A stretch of DNA of 57,603 nt, from contig NZ_JAHCLR010000042.1 in NCBI RefSeq assembly GCF_018455725.1, forward strand, positions 1-57,603. Direction: 5' to 3'. Below, in pieces: positions 27,169-35,589 of the stretch. The notes beneath the pieces were generated by a model, which saw only the letters and a program-made list of their open reading frames with translations, had not been told where the DNA came from and did not search any database. The stretch is from Mycolicibacter acidiphilus (GTDB lineage: Bacteria > Actinomycetota > Actinomycetes > Mycobacteriales > Mycobacteriaceae). The position numbers and the translations under genes were made by a program. The number at the start of each line of letters is the position of its first letter. Positions within the stretch are counted from its first letter, which is position 1.

Positions 27169-27543
27169 CTACGCCCGGGTCAGGATCTCCATGTTGTGCC
27201 CGGCCGGGTCGCGGAAGTAGACACCGCGACCGCCCTCGCGGTGGTTGACCTCGCCGGGATGTTGATGGCGCGGGTCGGCCCAGTGCTCCAGTCCGCGTGC
27301 GGTGATCTTGGCGTAGATCGCGTCGAAGTCGTTCTCCGACACCAGAAACGCATAGTGTCGCGGCTGAATCGGCTCACCGGAGGGAACGTCGTCGTAGTCC
27401 AGACTGACGCCGTTGGACAGTGCGACGACCTGGAAGTGGCTGACCGGCGCCGGGTCGGGCAGCCCGAACAACTCCGCGAGGAATGCCGCGGACGCCCGTT
27501 TGTCGCGCGCGGCGACGATCGTGTGGTTGAACGCGATGCTCAT
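27169..27543 (-). CDS. VOC superfamily (glyoxalase/dioxygenase-like) protein
   Basis: A 124-residue protein with two beta-alpha-beta-beta-beta units. Probable metal ligands are His7 (FNHTIVA), a His in RHYAFLVSE and the Glu in GVYFRDPAGHNMEILT, so it could be catalytic. Many such singletons are resistance or detoxification proteins, but no substrate can be named. Divergent from the luciferase-like oxidoreductase with 53 nt between starts, which holds a tandem repeat and palindrome. Confidence 0.8.
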   Translation of the reverse strand: MSIAFNHTIVAARDKRASAAFLAELFGLPDPAPVSHFQVVALSNGVSLDYDDVPSGEPIQPRHYAFLVSENDFDAIYAKITARGLEHWADPRHQHPGEVNHREGGRGVYFRDPAGHNMEILTRA

Positions 27544-27551
27544 GTCATCCA

Positions 27552-27584
27552 GTGTGCCGCGTGTGCCGCGTCACGTCCCGTGAC
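27552..27584. promoter_or_regulatory. Candidate operator: tandem 9-mer plus palindrome between divergent genes
   Basis: GTGTGCCGC occurs twice in exact tandem (27552-27560 and 27561-27569), followed at once by the palindrome GTCACG-TCC-CGTGAC (27570-27584). These fill most of the 53-nt gap between the VOC gene and the LLM oxidoreductase, so a regulator bound here would affect both. No regulator gene is adjacent. Chance cannot be ruled out at this length. Confidence 0.3.
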
Positions 27585-27596
27585 ATGATCGCGGTC

Positions 27597-28493
27597 ATGC
27601 AGGTGGGGATGACCATGCCGGTGATGGAACCCGATCTGGATGCGGCCGTGCTGCGCGATTGGGCGCGCGTCATCGACCAGGGGCCGTTCTCGTCGCTGAG
27701 CTGGGGCGAGCGGATCGCGTTCACCAACCCCGACAGCCTGACCCTGCTGGGCGCGCTGGCGGCCTGGACGGCGCGGGTCCGGCTGGTGACGACGGTGGTC
27801 ATCCCGCAGTTGCACGACCCGGTCATGCTGGCCAAGGCGCTGGCCACCGGGGACGTGCTCAGCGGCGGCCGGCTCACCGTCGGCGTCGGGGTGGGCGGCC
27901 GGCACGAGGACTACCGGGCGGCCGGTGCGGACCCCGCGACCCAGACGATGCGGGGCATGGCCGAGCGGGTGGCGATCATGCAGCGGGTGTGGGCGGGGGA
28001 GAAGGTCACCGACGCGGTGCTGCCGGTCGGGCCGGTGCCGGTGCAACCCGGCGGGCCGCCGCTGCTGGTCGGCACGATTGGCCCGAAGACCGTGCGCAGG
28101 GCAGCCACCTGGGCGCAGGGCCTGGCCGGGATCACGATGGATGTCGACGTCGCCAAGCAGAACGAATTGTTCGACGTCGCCCGCCAGGCGTGGCAGCAGG
28201 CCGGCCGGACGAAACCGTATCTGGCGACGTCGTTCTGGTTCGCGCTGGGCGAGCGCGATCGGGCCAGGGAGCAGGTGCGCCGGCATCTGCTGCGCTACCT
28301 GAACTGGATCCCGGCCGAATACGTCGAGGCGATGACGCCGACGACCGGCTGGGCCGGCGACGAACGCGATCTGGTGGCACTGCTGCGCCGGTTCGAAGCG
28401 GTCGGCGCCGATGAAGTTCATCTGATTCCGACCAGTTCCGATCTCGACCAGCTGCGGCGGGCCGCCGACGTGGCCGCCGAATTCAGCGGGTAG
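27597..28493 (+). CDS. LLM-class (luciferase-like, probably F420-dependent) oxidoreductase
   Basis: A 298-residue TIM-barrel oxidoreductase. Features are the N-terminal strand QVGMTMPVME, SSLSWGERIAF, ARVRLVTTVVIPQLHDPVMLAKALATGDVLSGGRLTVGVGVGG and the cofactor-binding GTIGPKTVRRAATWAQG. In mycobacteria such proteins usually use F420 to move hydride; FMN is an alternative. The substrate is unknown. ATG 27597 chosen; ATG 27585 is possible. Divergent from the VOC gene. Confidence 0.85.
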   Translation: MQVGMTMPVMEPDLDAAVLRDWARVIDQGPFSSLSWGERIAFTNPDSLTLLGALAAWTARVRLVTTVVIPQLHDPVMLAKALATGDVLSGGRLTVGVGVGGRHEDYRAAGADPATQTMRGMAERVAIMQRVWAGEKVTDAVLPVGPVPVQPGGPPLLVGTIGPKTVRRAATWAQGLAGITMDVDVAKQNELFDVARQAWQQAGRTKPYLATSFWFALGERDRAREQVRRHLLRYLNWIPAEYVEAMTPTTGWAGDERDLVALLRRFEAVGADEVHLIPTSSDLDQLRRAADVAAEFSG

Positions 28494-28574
28494 CGGGTCG
28501 CGACGCGGTCACAGCTGCGTCTCTATCTCCGAATCAATAGTCACATCCGCCTCGGCAATCACTATCGTCACAGC

Positions 28575-30014
28575 ATGTCGATGACACGTCGGATCGTCTC
28601 GGCGGCGATGGTGCCGGCAGTCGTCCTGGGGATGGTGCTGGCGACGGAGGCTGTGCCGGCGCTCGCCGCGACCTGCAGTGCGCCCGAGGCCAATGTCGCC
28701 CCGCCGCCCGGTTCGCCGGCCACTGGGGCCGGCCAGATGCCGATCGGGCGCCGGCCCCGCGGCGCCAACGACCTTGCGCCGCTGCCCAAGCTGGGGCCGC
28801 TGATCTCCGCGATGATCCAGGCCGCCGGGCCGCAGCAGCCGGTGCAGCAGCAGGCGGCGGTGGTCCCGGGGAACCCCGGCGGCCAGACCGCCCCGAACCC
28901 CGCGCAGCCGGTCCGTCCCCAGCCGAATGCCGGTGCGGCCCAGGGCCCGTCGGCGCAGGACGTGGGTGGTGCGATCGCCGGCGCCCAGACATCACTGGCG
29001 GAGTGGGTGACCGGGCCCAACGGGCCCAACCAGACGCTGCAGCGGTTCGGCATCGCCGGAACCGACCTCGGAATCCCCTGGGACAACGGTGATCCCGGCA
29101 ACCGGCAGGTGCTGATGGCGTTCGGCGACACCTTCGGCTACTGCCAGATCCAGGGCCACCAGTGGCGGCACAACGTCCTGCTGCGCAGCCAGGACCAGAA
29201 CCTGGCCGACGGCATCACCGTCGGGCCCGGCGTGGTCGGCAACCGGTACTCGGGTTCCCCGCTGCGCCAGCCGAACTTCTCCAAGCAGATCCTGCCCGAC
29301 TGGCGGTTCGCGCCGGTCCAGGACAGCGTGATTCCGACTGCGGGCGTCGGGATCGGCGGCAACCAGTACCTGAACTTCATGTCGGTCAAGCAGTGGGGTC
29401 GCGACGGCGAGTGGTCCACGAACTACTCGGCGCTGGCGGTCTCCAACGACAACGGTGAGACCTGGAGCCTCTACCCGCAGACCGTCCGGTCCTCGTCGCC
29501 GCAGAATGTTCCGCAGGCCCACTACGTGCCGGGCAACGAGAACTTCCAGCAGGGCGCGTTCCTGCGCGGCGGCGACGGGTACCTCTACTCGTTCGGCACC
29601 CCGGCCGGCCGCGGCGGGTCGGCGTACCTGTCGCGGGTGCCGGAGCGGTCCATCCCCGACGTCACCACCTACCAGTACTGGAACGGCCCCGCCGGCAACT
29701 GGGTGCCGAACAACCCGGGCGCGGCGACCCCGGTGATCCCCGGCCCGGTGGGGGAGATGTCGGTGCAGTACAACACCTACCTCAAGCAGTACCTGGCGCT
29801 GTACGGCAACGGCGGCAACGACGTGGTGGCGCGCACCGCCCCATCCCCGCAGGGGCCGTGGAGCGGCGAGCAGACGCTGATCCCCACCGGCCAGATCCCC
29901 GGCGGCATCTATGCGCCCTACCTGCACCCCTGGTCGACGGGGAAGGACGTGTACTTCACGCTGTCGCTGTGGAACGCCTACGACGTGATGCTGATGCACA
30001 CAGTGCTGGGCTGA
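28575..30014 (+). CDS. Secreted DUF4185 protein, possible GH183-type endo-D-arabinofuranase
   Basis: A 479-residue exported protein. The signal peptide (1-31) ends VPALA-A. Residues about 40-130 are a Pro/Gln/Ala-rich linker, and about 140-479 are a DUF4185 beta-propeller-like domain with VLMAFGDTFGYC (Asp185), YSALAVSNDNGETWSLYP, and PYLHPWSTGKDVYFTLS. DUF4185 includes mycobacterial enzymes that cut D-arabinan of arabinogalactan and lipoarabinomannan (family GH183, reported in 2023). Whether this member is active is not shown here. CACTAT at 28560-28565 is a plausible -10 close to the start. Convergent with the PPE genes. Confidence 0.82.
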   Translation: MSMTRRIVSAAMVPAVVLGMVLATEAVPALAATCSAPEANVAPPPGSPATGAGQMPIGRRPRGANDLAPLPKLGPLISAMIQAAGPQQPVQQQAAVVPGNPGGQTAPNPAQPVRPQPNAGAAQGPSAQDVGGAIAGAQTSLAEWVTGPNGPNQTLQRFGIAGTDLGIPWDNGDPGNRQVLMAFGDTFGYCQIQGHQWRHNVLLRSQDQNLADGITVGPGVVGNRYSGSPLRQPNFSKQILPDWRFAPVQDSVIPTAGVGIGGNQYLNFMSVKQWGRDGEWSTNYSALAVSNDNGETWSLYPQTVRSSSPQNVPQAHYVPGNENFQQGAFLRGGDGYLYSFGTPAGRGGSAYLSRVPERSIPDVTTYQYWNGPAGNWVPNNPGAATPVIPGPVGEMSVQYNTYLKQYLALYGNGGNDVVARTAPSPQGPWSGEQTLIPTGQIPGGIYAPYLHPWSTGKDVYFTLSLWNAYDVMLMHTVLG

Positions 30015-30045
30015 CGGCTTATATGCGGCGGGTTCCAGCTTGGGC

Positions 30046-31134
30046 TCAGCCGCCGACCGCCGGCCGCGGCATCCGCCACCGGCGATCCCGCATCCGCATC
30101 ACCGGGTAGCCCGGCCGGCGCCGGCTCAGGCCCTGCATTGGAGCCAGCCCGGCCGGCGGGACCCCGGCGCGGCCGACCGGCGCGGGCCGGGACGCCTCGG
30201 GCAGCGGGGTGTGCGCCGACGCCAACTGAACGGGCTGCGCGACGGTGGCGTTGACCGGGGCGCTCGGCCAGCTCGCCGGGACCGACAGACCACCCACCGG
30301 CGTGGCCTGACCGACCAGCACCATCGGTCGGGCGGCCGCCGCACCCAGTTCGAGTTCGGAGGCGGCGACCGCTGCCGGAACCTTCGCCGCCGCCTTCGCC
30401 GCGGGGATCAGCGCCAGCACGTAGCTTCCCATCCGGGTGACCGTCAGCCCGAAACTGTTGGCCATCGAAGCCGGGCCGGTCAAGGTGTTCACGTTGTCCA
30501 CGCCGCCGAAGGTCGATTCCACCAGCGCGGCGAACGAGTCGGACTGATCGGCCGCGGCAGACGCGGCCCGAGCCACCGCAGCGGCCTGCTCGGACTGTCC
30601 GGCCGCGTTGGCGGTCCGCGGCGGCTGGTGGAACGGCGCCAGCACCGCGGCGGGTACGGCGGCCGCGGCGTAGCCGTACATGGCCGCCGCGTCCTGTGCC
30701 CACATCTCGCCGTAGGCGATCTCGTTCGCAGCGATCGCAGGCGCGTTCTGCCCGAAGAAGTTGGTGGCCACCAGGACCGCCAGCTGGGCGCGGTTGGCGG
30801 CGACGACGGTCGGTGGCACGGTGGCGGCGAACGCGGCCTCGTAGGCGGCTGCCGCTGTGCGTGCCTGGCCGGCGGTCTGCTCGGCCAGCGTCGCGGTGCT
30901 GGTCGCCCACGCCACGTACGGTGCGGCCGCGGCGGCCATCGCCAGCGCGGAGCCACCCGACCAGGTCTGGCCCAGCAACTCGGAGAGCACCGAGGAGTAT
31001 CCGGTGGCGAACGAGTCGAGCTCGAAGCTGACCGCGTCCCACGCCGAGGCCGCAGCCAGCATCGGCCCCGAGCCGGGGCCGGCGTACATCCTGGCTGAGT
31101 TGACCTCGGGCGGAAGAATCCCGAAATCCCACAT
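30046..31134 (-). CDS. PPE protein, SVP subfamily
   Basis: A 362-residue PPE protein. The N-terminal 180-residue PPE domain starts [19 protein letters not shown] and contains the WxG-type turn [11 protein letters not shown] and the helix with [20 protein letters not shown]. The C-terminal part carries [13 protein letters not shown], the SVP-subgroup motif. It should be secreted by a type VII system with a PE partner, but no PE gene is adjacent. It is 6 nt downstream of the other PPE gene, in the same direction. The end is basic ([20 protein letters not shown]). Confidence 0.93.
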   Translation of the reverse strand: MWDFGILPPEVNSARMYAGPGSGPMLAAASAWDAVSFELDSFATGYSSVLSELLGQTWSGGSALAMAAAAAPYVAWATSTATLAEQTAGQARTAAAAYEAAFAATVPPTVVAANRAQLAVLVATNFFGQNAPAIAANEIAYGEMWAQDAAAMYGYAAAAVPAAVLAPFHQPPRTANAAGQSEQAAAVARAASAAADQSDSFAALVESTFGGVDNVNTLTGPASMANSFGLTVTRMGSYVLALIPAAKAAAKVPAAVAASELELGAAAARPMVLVGQATPVGGLSVPASWPSAPVNATVAQPVQLASAHTPLPEASRPAPVGRAGVPPAGLAPMQGLSRRRPGYPVMRMRDRRWRMPRPAVGG

Positions 31135-31140
31135 GATTGG

Positions 31141-32271
31141 TTATCCGCCGGCAGAGTGTCGCGGCATGGTGAACCGGCGCGGCCCGACCTTCAGGATGCT
31201 GCTGACCGTGGAGCGTCCCGCGACTCCGGCCGCGGCACCCATGGCGGCCGCGGGTGCGGCGCCCATCATCCCCGACGCCGGCAGCTCCCCCCACGACCCG
31301 ACCTCGGCCAACTCCGCCTCGGCGAGAAACAGCGGCTCCTCGGTGGCTGCGGCGATCGGGGTGGCGTCCGCCCAGGCCTTCGGTACCGACAGCTGCCCCA
31401 CCGGCGAGGCCTTCCCGAAGTCTGCGAGCACCGCCTGACGCACCAGGGCCGGACCCGGCTGCACCGCGGCAGCGGTGCTGGCAGCGGCTGCCGCCGCCGG
31501 GGCGGCCGCCGCGGCAGCCTTGGGAGCCGCGCCGCCTACCGCCTTGGCCAGGGCGGTGAAGAAGCTGCCGGCACTGGTCACGGTTCGGCTGACGCCGCTG
31601 CCGAAGTTGACCGGGCCGGACATCGTGTTGAGCTTGCCCACCCCGTCGACCACTTGATCGGCCATCGACGAACTCGTCTGCGACGCAGCCGAAGACGCCA
31701 GGGCCTGCGCGGGGGCGAGCGCCTGGGTGGGGGCTGCAGCGGCGTTGGTGGTCTGCGGCGGCTCGTGGAACGTGTTCAGCTGGACGGCGACCGACGCCGC
31801 GGTCGCATAGCCGTGCATGGCGGCGGAGTCCTGGGCCCACATCTGCGAGTAGGCGGTCTCGGCGTCGGCGATCGCGGCGATGTTCTGCCCGACGATGTTG
31901 GACGCCACCAGGGCGGCCAGCAGCGCGCGATTGGCGGCGACGACGGCCGGCGGCACGATTGCGGCCCGGGCCGTCTCATAGGCGGCCGCCGCCGAGCGGG
32001 CCTGGTTGGCGGACTGCTCGGTGAGCGCCGCGGTCTCGGTCACCCAGGCGATGTACGGCGCGGCGGCGGCAGCCATCGCCGCCGCCGACGCCCCGGTCCA
32101 CCCGTCGTCCTGCAGTCCGGTGAGCACGGTGGTATAGCCGAGTGCGAACGAGTTCAGTTGCCCGCTGACCGAATCCCAGGCTGCGGCGGCCGCCAGCAGC
32201 GGTGCCGAACCGGGGCCGGTGTACACCTGGGTGGAGATGATCTCCGGGGGCAGTATCCCGAAATCGAGCAT
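31141..32271 (-). CDS. PPE protein, SVP subfamily
   Basis: A 376-residue PPE protein starting [19 protein letters not shown], with ribosome site GAGGAAAGG upstream. The PPE domain contains [12 protein letters not shown] and the conserved [20 protein letters not shown] helix. The SVP motif [14 protein letters not shown] is near residue 290. Its domain is closely similar to the PPE encoded 6 nt downstream, indicating tandem duplication followed by divergence. First gene of the pair; its promoter lies in 32272-32798. Confidence 0.93.
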   Translation of the reverse strand: MLDFGILPPEIISTQVYTGPGSAPLLAAAAAWDSVSGQLNSFALGYTTVLTGLQDDGWTGASAAAMAAAAAPYIAWVTETAALTEQSANQARSAAAAYETARAAIVPPAVVAANRALLAALVASNIVGQNIAAIADAETAYSQMWAQDSAAMHGYATAASVAVQLNTFHEPPQTTNAAAAPTQALAPAQALASSAASQTSSSMADQVVDGVGKLNTMSGPVNFGSGVSRTVTSAGSFFTALAKAVGGAAPKAAAAAAPAAAAAASTAAAVQPGPALVRQAVLADFGKASPVGQLSVPKAWADATPIAAATEEPLFLAEAELAEVGSWGELPASGMMGAAPAAAMGAAAGVAGRSTVSSILKVGPRRFTMPRHSAGG

Positions 32272-32798
32272 CAGCAGTGCCTTTCCTCGCTCGCATCACA
32301 CGCGATGCGCAGCCGTCGATGATCGGCAGGCGAGGGTGAAGGCAACCGTGGTTGCGGCCTACCGAGTGGAGCTCTGGCGGTACGACATCGGGCGACATCG
32401 CCCGGTGCCGTGGGCTGACCCGAGCGCGCAGGTGAGGTGCGTTGGCATGGGGGTCAGGTGCTCACTTCTCGGTAGGGGAACGCTGGTGTTCCGGTGGCAG
32501 TGACGTTAGACGTTGCGGGGCCGACCGGAAGTCGGCGTCGATGCGCCGGCACCGCGCCGCACTGCGACGCCGGGAGCCGGTCGCGGGTGCCCCGTGGCGA
32601 TCGGATGTGCCGTCCCAAGAGCCGTTACCTGCTCGAATGCTGTGAAAACGAGGGGTGTCGACGGCTGACGCGCAGCCGTGGCGGAAGTGCCGGTCCGGTG
32701 AACGGGAGGTAAAAATCGTCCTGCACGAAATGGCCCGAGGCCGGCGGTGCGCGGCGAGGCTGGATCGTTAACAATCGCAACATTGGTAACATCGGGCC
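32272..32798. other. 527-nt intergenic region between the PPE operon and the DUF1906 gene
   Basis: No reading frame here has convincing codon use, a start with a ribosome site, or recognisable protein motifs. It must hold the divergent promoters. Near the right end, TAACAT at 32787-32792 is a -10 ending 6 nt before the DUF1906 ATG, indicating a nearly leaderless transcript; GTTAACA and GGTAACA form an imperfect direct repeat at 32767-32791. The remainder looks like ordinary spacer with nothing further I can support. Confidence 0.5.
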
Positions 32799-33608
32799 AT
32801 GCAGGACGCCCCGGAGTTCAGCCGTCCCGGCGGACCCCGCTCGATTTCCCGGCGCGACGTACTGCGTTACGCGGCTGGTGCATCGGCGCTGGCCGGGCTC
32901 GGTGGGATCGCTGCCACCGCCGGTGCGCCCACGGCCTCCGCCGCTGCCCCCACCCTGATCGACTTCGCCATGCGCCAGATTCCGGCCCAGGCGATCCGGG
33001 CGGCCGGGCACGCCGGGGTGATCAACTATGTGTCGACGTCGCGGCCCGGGTCATCCTTCGGCGCCAAACCGATCACCCGGCCCTACGCCGAGTCGTTGAA
33101 CGCCGCCGGACTGGTGATCGTCAGCAACTATCAGTACGGCAAACCGGGCGGGACGGCGCCGTCGGACTTCACCCGCGGCTTCGCCGGCGGTGTGGCCGAT
33201 GCTCGCACGGCCTGGCAGTTGCACACCGCGGCCGGCGGCGGCCACAGCGCGCCGATCTTCTTCAGCGTCGACGACGACATCAACCGCAACACCTGGAACG
33301 CCGTTGCGCTGCAATGGTTCCGGGGCATCAACTCGGTGCTGGGTGTGCAGCGCACCGGCATCTACGGCGGCGTCAACACCTGCCAGTGGGCCGCCGACGA
33401 TGGGGTGATCGGCGCGTCCAGCACGCCCGGCAAGCGCTGGGCCTGGCAGACCCGGTCCTGGTCGCGCGGGCAGGTGTATCCGGGCGCGGTGCTGTATCAG
33501 CGGATCGTGAGCACCGCATCCAACCCCGGGCCGCGGGTCGGCGGACTCGAGGTGGACGTCAGCGACGCGCTGGCCGGCGACTGCGGACAGTGGAATCTGC
33601 ACCCGTAA
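32799..33608 (+). CDS. Tat-exported DUF1906 glycoside-hydrolase-like protein (Rv2525c-like)
   Basis: A 269-residue protein with a twin-arginine signal (ISRRDVLRYAAGASALAGLGG, ending near ASAAAP). The mature domain, LIDFAMRQIPAQAIRAAGHAGVINYVS to GGLEVDVSDALAGDCGQW, is DUF1906, a GH25-like TIM barrel. It keeps acidic residues in FFSVDDDINRNTW at the expected active-site strand. The paralogue Rv2525c affects cell-wall behaviour and drug susceptibility in M. tuberculosis; enzymatic activity has not been established. Probable leaderless promoter immediately upstream. Confidence 0.85.
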   Translation: MQDAPEFSRPGGPRSISRRDVLRYAAGASALAGLGGIAATAGAPTASAAAPTLIDFAMRQIPAQAIRAAGHAGVINYVSTSRPGSSFGAKPITRPYAESLNAAGLVIVSNYQYGKPGGTAPSDFTRGFAGGVADARTAWQLHTAAGGGHSAPIFFSVDDDINRNTWNAVALQWFRGINSVLGVQRTGIYGGVNTCQWAADDGVIGASSTPGKRWAWQTRSWSRGQVYPGAVLYQRIVSTASNPGPRVGGLEVDVSDALAGDCGQWNLHP

Positions 33609-33620
33609 CGGGTGCGGTGA

Positions 33621-33707
33621 TCAGGAGTTCGTCGCGAAAAACAGTGCGAGGGTGAGCGCTACGACGCACGCGATCGATGTCCAGATTCCCAGGGTCGCTT
33701 GCGACAT
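33621..33707 (-). CDS. 28-residue single-span membrane protein
   Basis: A tiny frame starting MSQATLG at ATG 33707 with AGGAGCGG 7 nt upstream. Residues 8-25 (IWTSIACVVALTLALFFA) form one membrane helix. A continuous open frame extends upstream through the tRNA gene, but the ribosome site supports the short form. It lies about 50 nt downstream of tRNA-Arg on the same strand, so it could be co-transcribed with it. No known family recognised; conservation would be needed for certainty. Confidence 0.5.
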   Translation of the reverse strand: MSQATLGIWTSIACVVALTLALFFATNS

Positions 33708-33753
33708 TAGATCCGCTCCTGTCTGCGATGACGTCGGTGCTCGGGTCGACTTA

Positions 33754-33830
33754 CTGGTGCCCCCGGCAGGATTCGAACCTGCGGCCTTCTGCTCCGGAGG
33801 CAGACGCTCTATCCCCTGAGCTACGGGGGC
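33754..33830 (-). tRNA. tRNA-Arg (anticodon CCG), CCA encoded
   Basis: On the minus strand the 7-bp acceptor stem GCCCCCG/CGGGGGC, D arm GCTCAGGGGATAGAGC, anticodon stem-loop TCTGC-CTCCGGA-GCAGA with anticodon CCG, and T arm GCAGG-TTCGAAT-CCTGC are all intact. The discriminator is A at 33757, followed by an encoded CCA (33754-33756). It reads the CGG codon, which is frequent here. Its position beside argS matches M. tuberculosis. The 3' end faces the variable region on the left. Confidence 0.97.
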
Positions 33831-33928
33831 GCGTGCATGATGCTGCGCCAAGTGGGCTTGCACAGACTAGCGCATCTCGGCGGCCACCCGAGAACCGGAT
33901 CGATTCGGGCTCTGACCACGGCAGACTC

Positions 33929-33934
33929 TAGGAT
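33929..33934 (+). promoter_or_regulatory. -10 of a leaderless argS promoter
   Basis: TAGGAT is a good SigA -10 hexamer ending 8 nt before the argS GTG, so the transcript should begin at or within a base or two of the start codon. No ribosome site precedes the GTG, which fits leaderless translation. No clear -35 hexamer. Confidence 0.6.
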
Positions 33935-33942
33935 GGACCCCC

Positions 33943-35589
33943 GTGACCCCCGCCGATCTGGCCGAACTCCTCAAAACCACCGCCGCCGCGGTGCTGGCCG
34001 AGCACGCCCTGGACTCCGCCGCGCTGCCCGCGGCGGTCACCGTGGAGCGGCCGCGTAACCCCGAGCACGGCGACTACGCCACCAACCTGGCGCTGCAGCT
34101 GGGCAAGAAGGTCGGTGTCAACCCGCGTGAGCTGGCGGGCTGGCTGGCCGAGGCGCTCGCCGCGGCTGACGGCGTCGCCTCGGCCGAAACCGCCGGCCCC
34201 GGCTTCGTGAACATCCGCCTGGACGCCTCGGCACAGGGCGTGGTGGTCGCCAACGTGATCGGCGCCGGCGCTGCGTACGGCAAGTCCACCGACCTCGACG
34301 GGCTCAACGTCAACCTGGAGTTCGTCTCGGCCAACCCCACCGGCCCGATCCACATCGGTGGTACCCGCTGGGCCGCGGTCGGCGACGCGCTGGGCCGGCT
34401 GCTGTCCACCCAGGGCGCCGCGGTCACCCGCGAGTACTACTTCAACGACCACGGTGCGCAGATCGACCGGTTCGCCGCGTCGCTGATCGCCGCCGCCAAG
34501 GGCGAACCGGCCCCCGAGGACGGCTACGCCGGCGGCTACATCAGCGACATCGCGGCTCAAATCCAGGCCAAGGTGCCCGACGCCCTGAGCCGGCCCGACG
34601 CGCAGGAGACGTTCCGCGAGATCGGCGTCGACCTGATGTTCAGCCACATCAAGCGCACCCTGCACGAGTTCGGCACCGACTTCGACGTCTACACCCACGA
34701 AGACTCGATGCACACCTCCGGCCGCGTCGAGCAGGCCATCGACCGGCTGCGCGCCAACGGCAACATCTACGAGAAGGACGGCGCCACCTGGCTGCGCACC
34801 AGCGCCTACGGCGACGACAAGGACCGCGTCGTCATCAAGAGCGACGGCAAGCCGGCCTACATCGCCGGTGACCTCGCCTACTACCTGGACAAGCGCGAGC
34901 GCGGGTTCGACCTGTGCATCTACATGCTCGGCGCCGACCACCACGGTTACATCGCCCGGCTCAAGGCGGCCGCCGCGGCGTTCGGCGATGACCCGGCCAC
35001 GGTGGAGGTGCTGATCGGCCAGATGGTCAACCTGGTCCGCGACGGTCAGCCGATGAAGATGAGCAAGCGCGCCGGCACCGTCATCACCCTCGATGACCTG
35101 GTCGAGGCCATCGGCGTCGACGCCGCCCGCTACAGCCTGATCCGCTCCTCGGTGGACACCCCGATCGACATCGACCTGGCGCTGTGGTCGTCGGCGAGCA
35201 ACGAAAACCCGGTCTACTACGTGCAATACGCCCACGCGCGGCTCTCCGCGCTGGCGCGCAACGCGGCCGAACTCGGGCTGACGGCGGACACCGCAAACCT
35301 CGGGCTGCTCGACCACGACAAGGAGGGCGCGCTGATCCGCACCCTCGGCGAGTTCCCGCAGATCCTGAAAACCGCTGCGAGCCTGCGGGAACCGCACCGG
35401 GTCTGCCGCTACCTGGAGGATCTGGCCGGGTCCTACCACCGCTTCTACGACAGCTGCCGGGTGTTGCCGCAGGGCGACGAGCAGCCCGGTGAGCTGAACG
35501 CGGCCCGGCTGGCGCTGTGCGAGGCGACCCGCCAGGTGATCGCCAACGGCCTGACGATCCTCGGCGTGAGCGCTCCGGAGCGGATGTGA
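33943..35589 (+). CDS. argS: Arginyl-tRNA synthetase
   Basis: A 548-residue class I synthetase with a GTG start. The N-terminal domain (about 1-115) recognises the tRNA D-loop. HIGG (137-140, in [12 protein letters not shown]) is the HIGH equivalent, and KMSK (372-375) the KMSKS equivalent, so this is the variant with an intact KMSKS loop. The C-terminal helical domain binds the anticodon. It charges tRNA-Arg, one of which is encoded just upstream on the opposite strand. The stop overlaps the lysA start (GTGA). Confidence 0.96.
   Translation: MTPADLAELLKTTAAAVLAEHALDSAALPAAVTVERPRNPEHGDYATNLALQLGKKVGVNPRELAGWLAEALAAADGVASAETAGPGFVNIRLDASAQGVVVANVIGAGAAYGKSTDLDGLNVNLEFVSANPTGPIHIGGTRWAAVGDALGRLLSTQGAAVTREYYFNDHGAQIDRFAASLIAAAKGEPAPEDGYAGGYISDIAAQIQAKVPDALSRPDAQETFREIGVDLMFSHIKRTLHEFGTDFDVYTHEDSMHTSGRVEQAIDRLRANGNIYEKDGATWLRTSAYGDDKDRVVIKSDGKPAYIAGDLAYYLDKRERGFDLCIYMLGADHHGYIARLKAAAAAFGDDPATVEVLIGQMVNLVRDGQPMKMSKRAGTVITLDDLVEAIGVDAARYSLIRSSVDTPIDIDLALWSSASNENPVYYVQYAHARLSALARNAAELGLTADTANLGLLDHDKEGALIRTLGEFPQILKTAASLREPHRVCRYLEDLAGSYHRFYDSCRVLPQGDEQPGELNAARLALCEATRQVIANGLTILGVSAPERM

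Noticed and set aside
32219-32503. Plus-strand 94-codon frame in the PPE upstream region
   Set aside because: It begins inside the PPE gene, has no ribosome site and no recognisable features.
33754-33830. tRNA-Arg as a proven attachment site of a mobile element
   Set aside because: No integrase and no second copy of the tRNA end could be seen by eye; kept only as a hypothesis.
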